Below are positions 20,339 through 28,020 of a stretch of 64,000 nucleotides of DNA, in pieces (positions within the stretch are counted from its first letter, which is position 1; every line of letters starts with the position of its first letter). The stretch spans positions 186,001-250,000 of the forward strand of contig NZ_NIXK01000001.1 in the NCBI RefSeq assembly GCF_002763455.1, in the 5' to 3' direction. The position numbers and the translations under genes are program-made. The notes under the pieces were generated by a model. That model did not search any database, was not told the DNA's origin, and saw only the letters and a program-made list of their open reading frames with translations. This DNA comes from Lentibacillus sediminis (lineage in GTDB: Bacteria > Bacillota > Bacilli > Bacillales > Amphibacillaceae).

Positions 20339-21349
20339 ATGATTAAACCTACTATTTTTTTAGCCAATCCGGATGAATTGACACTGGAAGAGGTGATTAT
20401 TCGATTCAACAGGAATCATGAACCGCAAGAAGCGCTTAAGCTGGTGCGTGATCAATGTTTGCAGTCAGACTCGTCGGACGTAATGAAAAAAGGCTTGGAA
20501 TTCTTGTATATTAATGGATTTTATGAAGATTTGCCGTTTTTGATTCAAAAGAACAAAAAGTCAGCCAACCCATCCAATCGGCAATGGGGGGAAGTTTATG
20601 AGATCGTTCATATTATGCTGAAAAAGCATCAGCCGCATAAAATCCTGCAGCGTATTGATAGACTGAAAGTTGACGGCCCTGCACTCAGGTGGCTGATAGA
20701 ATTTATTAAGATGACGGCATATCTGAATTTAAACCAGTACAATAAAATCGGCAACTTTTTGGCGATCAACCAGCCGATGCTGGACGAGATCAATAATCGA
20801 TTACTGGTATCCTATTTTAAATCCCGCTCCTATCAAATTCTGCTGACCTACTATATGATGCGAAATGAATTGATCATGGCAAGAAAGTATGCTTATCGCC
20901 TGCTGAACCAGACCCAAAATAACACCACGAAAGTAAATGTTCATATCAAACTGGGACTTTCTTATACATTTGAGAGTTACTGCCAGGCAATGGTTCATTT
21001 CCGGGAAGCATTGAAATTGGCCAAGCAGTATAACATGACCAGCCATATTTACGGAATTGAGCAGCATAATATTCCATTCATCTCCGCTCAGTTCTATAAG
21101 GTGGAAGGAATCACTTCCTCTGACCCGAGCGAACAGGCTCATATTGAGATTGCCAAGGGGAATAATGACAAAGCAATTGAACTGCTCAGTGGTTTAGACA
21201 TCAACAGCCCGTTCAAGCTCTATTATGTAGGAAGGGCCAAGCAGGACAAGAAGATTTTGCTGGATTCTTATCATGCGTTTATCCGGCAGCGAAGCGACTT
21301 TTTCTTCAGCAGGCTGCCGTTTAACATTTTAAAACAGATGGATGGTTAA
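20339..21349 (+). CDS. AimR-family peptide receptor lacking the DNA-binding domain
   Basis: 336 aa, all-helical TPR-like protein homologous to the arbitrium receptor AimR of Bacillus phages. Order and spacing of conserved stretches fit phage SPbeta AimR: LEFLYINGFYEDL, SNRQWGEVYEI, KLGLSYTFESY, EQAHIEIAKGNNDKAIELL, YYVGRAKQDKKILLDSYHAF and FFSRLPFNILKQM. Phage AimR begins with a ~60-residue helix-turn-helix; here the alignment starts after it. AAAGGAG at 20325-20330 points to ATG 20339. An in-frame ATG at 20270 lacks a site and adds only 23 residues, and a stop in that frame is at 20258. TATAAT boxes at 20193 and 20256 are possible -10s. A secreted-peptide gene follows in the same unit. Function inferred: peptide-responsive regulator acting by protein contact. 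Confidence 0.85.
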   Translation: MIKPTIFLANPDELTLEEVIIRFNRNHEPQEALKLVRDQCLQSDSSDVMKKGLEFLYINGFYEDLPFLIQKNKKSANPSNRQWGEVYEIVHIMLKKHQPHKILQRIDRLKVDGPALRWLIEFIKMTAYLNLNQYNKIGNFLAINQPMLDEINNRLLVSYFKSRSYQILLTYYMMRNELIMARKYAYRLLNQTQNNTTKVNVHIKLGLSYTFESYCQAMVHFREALKLAKQYNMTSHIYGIEQHNIPFISAQFYKVEGITSSDPSEQAHIEIAKGNNDKAIELLSGLDINSPFKLYYVGRAKQDKKILLDSYHAFIRQRSDFFFSRLPFNILKQMDG

Positions 21350-21359
21350 GTGAGTTCGG

Positions 21360-21625
21360 TTCAGCTTTTTCAGGTGATCAAATGAAAATGGGAGGAATGA
21401 AAGATGAAAAAAATGAAATTGGTTATGTGTCTCACAGCAGTAGCGGTATTAGTTGCAACAGGTTCCGGAGATATTTCGATCCTAAGTGATCCGTGGCTGG
21501 GAGGTTGGGATTAAGCAATAAAACCTTCATTGTCCAAACGTTTTTCCTTTGTTTCAGAATTGGTTGCCAAGCATTGAAATAGACAGATTTCATTGAACTG
21601 AAATACCAAACCTGAAAAAGCTGAA
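21360..21625 (+). promoter_or_regulatory. 16-bp inverted repeat bracketing the peptide gene
   Basis: TTCAGCTTTTTCAGGT at 21360-21375 is repeated as its perfect reverse complement ACCTGAAAAAGCTGAA at 21610-21625, followed by TCTTTTTTT. The arms lie on either side of the 36-codon peptide gene, about 234 nt apart. In RNA they could form a long-range stem ending in a U-run; as DNA they could be paired protein sites. Confidence 0.6.
21404..21514 (+). CDS. Candidate secreted signalling pre-peptide (AimP-like)
   Basis: 36 codons, ATG 21404 to TAA 21514, with a very strong site (GGGAGGA, 7-nt spacing). The product starts MKKMKLVM, has a hydrophobic core (LTAVAVLVATG) typical of an export signal, then a short tail ending SDPWLGGWD. 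This pattern is that of Phr, PapR and AimP precursors: small exported peptide whose C-terminal residues are the signal, encoded just after its TPR receptor. It starts 54 nt after the receptor gene and is followed by its own terminator. The exact mature peptide and any link to AimP are inference. Confidence 0.75.
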   Translation: MKKMKLVMCLTAVAVLVATGSGDISILSDPWLGGWD

Positions 21626-21653
21626 TCTTTTTTTAATATATATAGCCGAACCT

Positions 21654-21682
21654 AAAGCGGAGTTGATACTCCGTTTTTTTTT
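21654..21682 (+). terminator. Receptor-peptide cassette terminator
   Basis: AAAGCGGAGT-TGAT-ACTCCGTTT with a tight 4-nt loop and a run of nine T. Confidence 0.92.
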
Positions 21683-22164
21683 ATGCGTTTTCGGGTAGCA
21701 CTGCGTTTTTTTTGCAGAAGAAAAATACTTCCTGTCCACCTTTTACAAAACGTTAATTTTAATCATAAACCCGCCATGACGGTAATAAACTGTTACAAAC
21801 CAAGCATTCAGAGATGTCTGAGGTGAGAGCTTGTGTGGCTTATAACGAGGATGCCAGATAAACTCCTCTACATGGAAAACGAGATAACTATCACAGGAAT
21901 TTTTTCAATTTTGCAGAAAGACACGCTTTTGTAAGCATTTAGGCTAAATGAAAGCGATGGTTTTTCTTATAAGGTCATCCTTATAATGATCCTTTATAAC
22001 ATTATAAATACAGGTTGTGTGATTTCATAGCCGTATCTCGCAGCCTTTTTCATTACATATTCGGACACTTAATCAGCTGACCTTTCAGGGAAATCAAGCC
22101 ACAACAGAAAACACCTTGTCTCAAACCACACCTCGGAAATTACCAACTTAGGGAGGCGAACGGT
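21683..22164. other. 482-bp region upstream of spoIIID, no gene
   Basis: No credible coding frame on either strand. It must contain the spoIIID promoter, which in B. subtilis is sigma-E dependent. AT-rich blocks around 21980-22060 could hold it, but no good sigma-E match was found. In B. subtilis this region encodes the short leader usd; nothing convincing of that kind is seen here. Confidence 0.5.
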
Positions 22165-22446
22165 GTGCATGATTACATCAAAGAAAGAACGATCAGAATT
22201 GGCAAGTATGTCCTTGAAACGAAAAAAACGGTAAGAGTGATTGCCAAGGAATTTGGTATTTCTAAAAGCACGGTGCACAAGGATCTGACAGAACGCTTGC
22301 CGGAGATCAATCCCGAACTGGCAAACCAGGTCAAAGAAGTTCTTGAATACCACAAATCCATCCGTCATCTTCGGGGAGGTGAAGCCACTCGCAAGAAATA
22401 CCGGACCGAACCGGTAAAAGAAACGGAGGCAAACCCTGTTGGATAG
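22165..22446 (+). CDS. spoIIID: Sporulation transcription factor SpoIIID
   Basis: 93-aa DNA-binding regulator of the sigma-E mother-cell programme, nearly identical in sequence and length to B. subtilis SpoIIID. It starts MHDYIKERTI, the helix-turn-helix is VRVIAKEFGISKSTVHKDL, and the basic C-terminal part is HLRGGEATRKKY. GTG start at 22165 with GGGAGG. Monocistronic: a terminator follows 10 bases after the stop. Confidence 0.98.
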   Translation: MHDYIKERTIRIGKYVLETKKTVRVIAKEFGISKSTVHKDLTERLPEINPELANQVKEVLEYHKSIRHLRGGEATRKKYRTEPVKETEANPVG

Positions 22447-22456
22447 GGAGTGGAAT

Positions 22457-22486
22457 GAAAAAAGCAGCTGGAGGCTGCTTTTTTGC
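22457..22486 (+). terminator. spoIIID terminator
   Basis: AAAAAAGCAGC-TGGA-GGCTGCTTTTTT; tight loop, long stem and T-run. Confidence 0.93.
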
Positions 22487-22579
22487 TTTGGGGAAGGGTG
22501 TTAGGTGGGGTTCCGGCTGACATTGCCTGGACCTGAGCGCAGGGGTCCCCATTCAATACAGTGAATTTCCGAATCAGGG

Positions 22580-22845
22580 AGCAGGAAGAGTGCCTCAAAT
22601 GTTGGAGAGGACCATTCTCAACGACAAAACAGGCGGAAAGAGTGCCTCAAATGACGCAGAAAATCATTCTCAACGACAAAACAGGCGGGAAGAGTGCCTC
22701 AAATGACGCAGAGAAGCGTTCTCAACGACAAAACAGTCAGGAAGAACGCCCCAAATGACGTAGATAGCCTTTCTCAACAACACAACAGGCGGAAAGAGCG
22801 CTCCAAATGTCGGAGAAAATCATTCTCAACGACAAAATCACCCAG
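22580..22845 (+). repeat. 52-bp tandem repeat (5 copies, 26-bp half units)
   Basis: Five direct copies of a 52-bp unit, with shared core GAGTGCCTCAAATGACGCAG and half CATTCTCAACGACAAAACAG. The two halves are themselves related (AAAGAGTGCCTCAAATGAC against AAATCATTCTCAACGAC), so the basic period is 26 bp. It fills most of the gap between spoIIID and mbl. Spurious frames through it only mirror the period. Confidence 0.9.
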
Positions 22846-22987
22846 AAATCCGCAGAACCCTTGCCAAGACCGACAATTTTTCTGGATAATTTTTCACAAA
22901 GGGCAGTTAATTGGCGAACTTTGTGGTAAAATAGGATTACTAATTACTAACGTAATGTATTAAGGATATGTAGGAGGATTTTGATTC

Positions 22988-23989
22988 ATGTTATCTAGGG
23001 ATATCGGAATCGACCTTGGTACCGCCAATGTCTTGATTCATGTTAAGGGAAAAGGGATCGTGCTGGATGAGCCTTCTGTTGTGGCGATGGACCGCACGAC
23101 TGGCAAGGTGCTGGAAGTCGGCGAGGAAGCAAGAAGAATGGTTGGACGGACGCCCGGCAATATTGAAGCAATTCGTCCATTGAAAGATGGGGTTATTGCT
23201 GATTTTGATGTGACCGAGGCGATGCTGCGGCATTTCATCGACAAAATTAATGTCCGCGGATTTTTGTCCAAGCCTCGTATGCTGATTTGCTGCCCGACGA
23301 ACATTACCAAAGTTGAACAAAAAGCAATAAAAGAAGCGGCGGAGAAATCCGGGGGCAAAAGGGTTTACCTGGAGGAAGAGCCGAAAGTAGCGGCAATTGG
23401 CGCAGGAATGGAAATTTTTCAGCCGAGCGGCAACATGGTTGTTGATATCGGCGGCGGCACTACAGACGTAGCGGTGCTGTCCATGGGTGATATTGTTACC
23501 TCGGAATCGATTCGCCTAGCCGGTGATAAATTTGATGTGGAGATTCTGCAATATATTAAGAAAAAATATAAGCTGTTGATCGGGGAGCGGACATCGGAGG
23601 ATATTAAAATCAATATCGCCACCGTTTTTAAAGGCTCCCGGAATGAAGAAATGGAAATCCGCGGCCGTGACATGGTAAGCGGCCTGCCGCGAACAATTAC
23701 CGTTTATTCGGAGGAAATAGAAGAAGCGCTAAGAGAGTCTGCTTCTCTGATCGTCCAGGCTGCCCGCTCCGTACTGGAAAACACTCCTCCTGAACTATCG
23801 GCAGATATTATTGACCGTGGCGTGATGCTGACTGGCGGAGGTGCGCTGATTCACGGAATCGACCTGCTGCTTCAGGAAGAGCTCAAAGTACCGGTATTTT
23901 TGGCAGAAGAGCCGATGCACTGTGTGGCCAGAGGAACCGGCATGATGCTTGAGAACATTGATAAAATTGAACGGAGAAAAATTGGCTGA
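22988..23989 (+). CDS. mbl: Rod-shape protein Mbl (MreB-like actin homologue)
   Basis: 333-aa bacterial actin that guides the elongasome for cylindrical wall growth. Phosphate-binding motifs DIGIDLGTANVLIHVKGKGIV and VDIGGGTTDVAVLSMG are present, as is the C-terminal adenosine motif LTGGGALIHGIDLLL. The spacing after spoIIID and before flhO is as in Bacillus and identifies Mbl rather than MreB or MreBH. The start ATG 22988 follows TAGGAGGA. Confidence 0.97.
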   Translation: MLSRDIGIDLGTANVLIHVKGKGIVLDEPSVVAMDRTTGKVLEVGEEARRMVGRTPGNIEAIRPLKDGVIADFDVTEAMLRHFIDKINVRGFLSKPRMLICCPTNITKVEQKAIKEAAEKSGGKRVYLEEEPKVAAIGAGMEIFQPSGNMVVDIGGGTTDVAVLSMGDIVTSESIRLAGDKFDVEILQYIKKKYKLLIGERTSEDIKINIATVFKGSRNEEMEIRGRDMVSGLPRTITVYSEEIEEALRESASLIVQAARSVLENTPPELSADIIDRGVMLTGGGALIHGIDLLLQEELKVPVFLAEEPMHCVARGTGMMLENIDKIERRKIG

Positions 23990-24010
23990 TCCCATGGGGA
24001 GGAATAAGGC

Positions 24011-24814
24011 ATGCTAAGAGGGTTTTACACAGCCGCCAGCGGGATGATTTCCCAACAGCGGCAGCAGGAAGCATTGTCCAATAACATGACGAATGTGAAC
24101 ACACCAGGCTATAAAGCGGATCAGACGGCCGTTCGTGCATTTCCTGAACTGCTGATTCAGCAGATGGGTTCAGGAAATTCACCAGTGCGGCATGGATTCA
24201 ATGTCCCTGTAAAGCAGCCCATTGGTAGTTTGAACACGGGAGTTTATGTGCAGGAAACGATCCCCGATTTTGCGCAGGGAGACGTTCGGGAAACCGGAAT
24301 TTCCACGGATATGGCGCTGAGGGACGGTGACTTGCCGGACCCGACTGGGCGTCTGTTTTTCACGGTGCAAAATGACGAGGGAGAGACCAGATATACACGG
24401 AATGGCAATTTTACCGTGGATGGTCAGGGTTTTCTGACAACCGCTCAAGGATATTATGTCCTGGATCAGGCCGGGAATCCGATTGAGACGGACGGAATGG
24501 AATTTACCGTCACGCCAGATGGCATGGTGCAAGCGGAAGGAGCGGCCATCCCGCTTGGTATTTCCTACATAGCAGATGCAAATGATTTGGTGAAAGAGGG
24601 GAATGGCCTGTTCGCTGGGGACGCTGAAGCTGTGCCAGCTGGTGCAACTTTTACCATTCAGCAGGGAGCGCTGGAACAATCCAACGTTAATTCCCAGGAA
24701 ACCATGACGCAAATGATGGAAGCCTATCGTATGTTTGAGTTGAATCAGCGAGTACTGCGGGCTTATGACGAGAACATGGGAAGAGCAGTAAGTGAAATCG
24801 CCCGTCTGGGATAG
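24011..24814 (+). CDS. flhO: Flagellar hook-basal body protein FlhO
   Basis: 267-aa rod/hook family protein (FlgF/FlgG type). The N-terminal flagellar rod motif is AASGMISQQRQQEALSNNMT with ANVNTPGYK-like TNVNTPGYK, and the C-terminal motif is MMEAYRMFELNQRVLRAYDE. It builds the distal rod with FlhP. It starts 21 bp after mbl, with flhP 12 bp downstream. Confidence 0.95.
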   Translation: MLRGFYTAASGMISQQRQQEALSNNMTNVNTPGYKADQTAVRAFPELLIQQMGSGNSPVRHGFNVPVKQPIGSLNTGVYVQETIPDFAQGDVRETGISTDMALRDGDLPDPTGRLFFTVQNDEGETRYTRNGNFTVDGQGFLTTAQGYYVLDQAGNPIETDGMEFTVTPDGMVQAEGAAIPLGISYIADANDLVKEGNGLFAGDAEAVPAGATFTIQQGALEQSNVNSQETMTQMMEAYRMFELNQRVLRAYDENMGRAVSEIARLG

Positions 24815-24826
24815 GGAGGAATACAT

Positions 24827-25657
24827 ATGTCGCAAATGATGATCCAGGCAGCAGTCACTATGAATCAGCTGCAGCAAAAAATGGATATAATCGGAAACAA
24901 TATGGCCAACAGCCAGACGACAGGGTACAAGACCCGCCAAGCTGATTTTGCTTCGTTGCTTTTTCAGCAAATCGACAACCTGACAGACCCGGCAAATGCC
25001 GAGGGGCGGCTCACTCCGGATGGGATCCGGGTAGGGTCAGGCGCGCGGATTGCGCAAACCGTGATTGATTTATCACCGGGAACGATGAGACAGACAGACC
25101 GCTCACTCGATGTGGCACTGCCTGAGGAAAACCACCTGTTTCAAATCCAGGTGACGGAAAATGGTGTCCAGGAAACCCGCTACACGAGGGACGGAGCATT
25201 TTATCTGAATCCGGTGAATAATAATCAGGATGTGATGCTTACAACGGGTGAGGGCTATCCAATCGTTGGGACAAACGGGCCGATCATTATTCCGGAAGGC
25301 TTTGACGCGATAACAGTCCGCGAAAATGGGCAAATCACTGTCCAGCGGGGTGAGCTCACGGAAGTTGCCGGTGAGATTGCTGTGGTGGAAGCAGTAAGGC
25401 CACGGATCCTGGAAGCAATGGGTACCAATACCTTCCGCCTGCCGGATCTGGAGGCACTTGGTCTGGATCAGGGTGAAATCATCCAGGAAGCCGGTGGCAA
25501 TAATTTGCTGCAAAGCGGCGTGCTGGAAACCTCGAATGTTGATATTGGCAAGCAGATGACGGATTTGATCAACGCTCAGCGCTCCTATCAGTTCCAGGCG
25601 CGCACAATTTCCATGGGTGATCAAATGATGGGACTCGTGAATCAGCTGCGGAGTTAA
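24827..25657 (+). CDS. flhP: Flagellar hook-basal body protein FlhP
   Basis: 276-aa paralogue of FlhO. The N-terminal motif is NQLQQKMDIIGNNMANSQTTGYK and the C-terminal motif is LINAQRSYQFQARTISMGDQMMGLVNQLR. With FlhO it forms the rod on which the hook assembles. SD AGGGAGGA precedes ATG 24827. The order mbl-flhO-flhP is conserved in Bacillus, away from the main fla/che operon. Confidence 0.95.
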   Translation: MSQMMIQAAVTMNQLQQKMDIIGNNMANSQTTGYKTRQADFASLLFQQIDNLTDPANAEGRLTPDGIRVGSGARIAQTVIDLSPGTMRQTDRSLDVALPEENHLFQIQVTENGVQETRYTRDGAFYLNPVNNNQDVMLTTGEGYPIVGTNGPIIIPEGFDAITVRENGQITVQRGELTEVAGEIAVVEAVRPRILEAMGTNTFRLPDLEALGLDQGEIIQEAGGNNLLQSGVLETSNVDIGKQMTDLINAQRSYQFQARTISMGDQMMGLVNQLRS

Positions 25658-25711
25658 CCCGAGTTTTCTTGACATAGGTAAAAGAAATGAAACAGGGATT
25701 AAGGAGTACGT

Positions 25712-26077
25712 ATGATGGCTAACAATGAATCACAAGAGCAGAGCAGAAAGGCCTACAAAGCTTCTAAAAAGGGGAAGAAACAAACTGCGGCCGCCGAGAA
25801 GGCTGCAGAGACACAAACCTCAGAAGCGGCTGCAGAAAAACAAACAAGAAAGCAGCAGAAACAGGCCCGCAAACAGGAGAAAAGCAGTGCCCGTCCAACA
25901 AAACGGCGCCGCGTGTTTCCCATCTGGCTACGGCTGATTGTTGTGCTTCTTTTGGCAGCGGGAGCTATGATGATCGGACTAATGGTCGGCTACGGAGTAC
26001 TCGGTGACGGCAATCCACTTGATGCACTAAGGCTTGAGACCTGGCAGCATATTGTTAACATTGTGGTGGGTGAGTGA
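25712..26077 (+). CDS. EpuA-like small membrane protein
   Basis: 121 aa. A highly basic, Lys/Gln/Ala-rich N-terminal half (about residues 1-68) is followed by one membrane helix (LIVVLLLAAGAMMIGLMVGYGVLGDGNP). The C-terminal half matches the EpuA family that databases label DNA-directed RNA polymerase subunit beta; that label is not a function. It probably sits in the membrane with the basic part in the cytoplasm. It follows flhP closely; a terminator ends the unit. Confidence 0.75.
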   Translation: MMANNESQEQSRKAYKASKKGKKQTAAAEKAAETQTSEAAAEKQTRKQQKQARKQEKSSARPTKRRRVFPIWLRLIVVLLLAAGAMMIGLMVGYGVLGDGNPLDALRLETWQHIVNIVVGE

Positions 26078-26140
26078 GTGGGCAGTTTGCCGGAGTGTGA
26101 ACTCTGCTCTTTATAGTTATGGATATTTTTAACTGAAATA

Positions 26141-26178
26141 ACGGCTCTCCGCCAAAATAAGGCAGGGAGCCGTTTTTG
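26141..26178 (+). terminator. Terminator after EpuA-like gene
   Basis: ACGGCTCTCC (26141-26150) and GGGAGCCGT with TTTTTG after. It lies between convergent genes. Confidence 0.88.
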
Positions 26179-26325
26179 TTAAGGCATACGCCTCCCAGTG
26201 ATCAACCGATAAATCAGCAGAACCAGCGCGACGACAAGTAAGATGTGGATGAGACCACCGGCAACTTCAAAACCAAACCCAAGCGCCCATAAAATGAGTA
26301 GGATGATCAGTATGGTCCAAAGCAT
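26179..26325 (-). CDS. Lmo0937-family small membrane protein
   Basis: 48-aa, almost entirely hydrophobic protein with two membrane segments (MLWTILIILLILWALGFGFE and GGLIHILLVVALVLLIYRLITG). It matches the lmo0937/DUF5670 family common in Firmicutes, unknown function, often stress induced. The ATG at 26325 is preceded on the minus strand by AAAGGAGGGG. A longer in-frame start would include the ribosome site and is rejected. Confidence 0.85.
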   Translation of the reverse strand: MLWTILIILLILWALGFGFEVAGGLIHILLVVALVLLIYRLITGRRMP

Positions 26326-26384
26326 AAAATCCCCTCCTTTTCGCATCTTTTTCCCCTGTTGCCTATTTTCATTCCTTTTTTCCC

Positions 26385-26412
26385 TTCGCATCAAACCTCA
26401 CTCTGATATAAT
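26385..26412 (+). promoter_or_regulatory. Candidate sigma-A promoter of fabZ
   Basis: TTCGCA (26385-26390), 16-bp spacer, TATAAT (26407-26412); 36 bp before the fabZ ATG. Confidence 0.45.
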
Positions 26413-26447
26413 GGAGGAAATACATACTATTCAAGGAGCGATTTGCT

Positions 26448-26867
26448 ATGAACGTGGAAGAAATCAAAGAAATCATTCCCCACCGCTATCCATTTTTGCT
26501 GGTGGACAAAGTAACGGAAATGGAAGAAGGCAAGCGGGTGGCAGGCATCAAAAATGTCACTGCTAATGAGCCGTTTTTTCAGGGGCATTTTCCGGAATAT
26601 GCCGTGATGCCGGGCGTCCTGATGGTCGAAGCACTTGCTCAGGTCGGCGCCATTGCTGTACTGGGAATGGAGGCCAACAAAGGCAAGCTGGGATACCTTG
26701 CCGGTGTGGACAAATGCCGCTTTAAGCGCCAGGTCCGGCCGGGGGATCAGCTGGAAATGGAAGTGGAAATCCTTAAAATAAAGGGACCGATCGGCAAAGG
26801 CAAGGGAATAGCCAAGGTTGACGGCGAGATTGCCTGTGAAGCTGAGATAACGTTTGCGATTAAGTGA
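26448..26867 (+). CDS. fabZ: 3-hydroxyacyl-ACP dehydratase FabZ
   Basis: 139-aa hot-dog fold dehydratase of fatty acid elongation. Catalytic histidine lies in [14 protein letters not shown] and the catalytic glutamate in [20 protein letters not shown]. It removes water from 3-hydroxyacyl-ACP. SD AAGGAG precedes ATG 26448. Its place a few genes after flhP agrees with Bacillus (ywpB/fabZ). Confidence 0.97.
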   Translation: MNVEEIKEIIPHRYPFLLVDKVTEMEEGKRVAGIKNVTANEPFFQGHFPEYAVMPGVLMVEALAQVGAIAVLGMEANKGKLGYLAGVDKCRFKRQVRPGDQLEMEVEILKIKGPIGKGKGIAKVDGEIACEAEITFAIK

Positions 26868-26918
26868 TGATACAGGAAGCACTCATTTTACACAGAGGAA
26901 GAAGGTGCACCATCACCA

Positions 26919-27419
26919 ATGAGCGAACTGAAAATGCAATATGACTGGATACGCCTGACAAGGGAAAAGCTATTCCGTTACTGTGAATTGTTGGAGGCTG
27001 AGGATTATTGTTCGGAACTGGACAATTTTGGCTGGGGCTCGATTCGCAATCTCCACGTCCATGTGGCGGAATGTTATCAGTCCTGGCTGGGAAATTTTGC
27101 GCTTAAAAAAGATATCACCATCATCACGCCTGATCAGGTCAGCAATGTGAACGATATGCGCAAGGCTTTCACCGAAACAGACCAACTTGTTGAGGAGTTC
27201 CTGGATGAGTTTGCAGCCAGGTGGGAAACAGCGATAACTGGTTCGGTTCCGTGGCAGGATGAACCTGCAACGCTGACACCAATTTGGCTTTTCACCCATG
27301 TCATTACGCATGAATTTCATCACAAGGGCCAGATCGTATCGATGAGTCGGCAGCTTGGTTACACGCCGGAAGACACGGATTTAGTCGAGCCGAAAAATTT
27401 GCCTATTGAAAAAGTCTAA
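26919..27419 (+). CDS. DinB-like four-helix protein
   Basis: 166 aa, DinB/YfiT-like fold. Candidate metal ligands are in NLHVHVAECY (about residue 46-50) and the C-terminal THVITHEFHHKGQI, the His-triad arrangement of the family. DinB-like proteins include thiol-dependent transferases and proteins of unknown function; no substrate can be inferred. It follows fabZ by 51 bp. Confidence 0.85.
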   Translation: MSELKMQYDWIRLTREKLFRYCELLEAEDYCSELDNFGWGSIRNLHVHVAECYQSWLGNFALKKDITIITPDQVSNVNDMRKAFTETDQLVEEFLDEFAARWETAITGSVPWQDEPATLTPIWLFTHVITHEFHHKGQIVSMSRQLGYTPEDTDLVEPKNLPIEKV

Positions 27420-27510
27420 ATGCCGCAGAATTCTTTTAAAAAATGGAGTATCACTTCTTGGAAAATGGTTAAGCTAATGGCGATAGCGAACCAAAAGGAG
27501 GATATTCAAC

Positions 27511-27834
27511 ATGATGAAAAGAAAGAGCTTATTAAAATTTGGTGCGCCGGTACTGGCGTTATCCCTCATGACCGCATGTGGTACAGGCGGTGACGGCGGG
27601 GAAGACCCAGCGGGAAACGAAGCGCCAATGAACCAGGAAGATGATAACGGTGCCGATAATCCAATGGAAGAAAATGGCGGCGGTGAAGGTAATGGAGACG
27701 GCATGAATGGCGGCGACCAAGGAAATGGTGAGGGCGGCATGAATGGCGGCGACCAGGGTAACGGTGAAGGCAACATGAATGAAGAGCCTGGCGGCATGGA
27801 AGAAGAGGATGAAGCAGGCCAGGGCAACCAATAA
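27511..27834 (+). CDS. Gly/Asn/Asp-rich small lipoprotein
   Basis: 107 aa. Signal peptide with lipobox LMTAC (cysteine about residue 24). The mature part is wholly low complexity and acidic, with an 11-residue repeat MNGGDQGNGEG twice. No catalytic domain. Site AAAGGAGGA precedes the start; ATG 27511 is followed by a second ATG. A surface-exposed or spacer-like role is possible but not shown. A strong terminator follows. Confidence 0.75.
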   Translation: MMKRKSLLKFGAPVLALSLMTACGTGGDGGEDPAGNEAPMNQEDDNGADNPMEENGGGEGNGDGMNGGDQGNGEGGMNGGDQGNGEGNMNEEPGGMEEEDEAGQGNQ

Positions 27835-27840
27835 AAGCGT

Positions 27841-27884
27841 AAAGCAGAACGACTGCAAAGAAGCCGTTCTGCTTTATTTTTATT
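27841..27884 (+). terminator. Terminator shared by convergent small genes
   Basis: AAAGCAGAACG (27841-27851) and CGTTCTGCTTT (27865-27875), then ATTTTTATTT. The stem can serve the plus-strand lipoprotein gene. Confidence 0.85.
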
Positions 27885-28020
27885 TGTCGTCTTTTTCTTT
27901 TTTCTCATCCTGCTTATTTCCCTTTGCCTCATCCAAATCGTTCGATTGCAGCTGGGAGCCTCGCTCGGTATCCTTTTTATCATCCAATACATGTTTGTTT
28001 TCTTTATTTTTATCTGCCAT
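27880..28020 (-). CDS. Small hydrophilic protein (46 aa)
   Basis: Short minus-strand gene: ATG at 28020, stop TAA at 27880, preceded by TTAGGAGGCG at ideal spacing. The product begins MADKNKENKHVLDD and ends in a Lys/Asp/Glu-rich tail. It has no membrane segment. Composition resembles small intrinsically disordered stress or spore proteins of Bacillaceae. It is too short for confident family assignment. Confidence 0.65.
   Translation of the reverse strand: MADKNKENKHVLDDKKDTERGSQLQSNDLDEAKGNKQDEKKEKDDK

Noticed and set aside
20339-21514. Prophage origin of the AimR-like pair
   Set aside because: No integrase, repressor or structural phage gene in the flanks; both sides are conserved sporulation genes.
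22561-22963. Frames of 65 and 89 aa in the 52-bp repeat
   Set aside because: Same reason: repeat-driven, no start signals.
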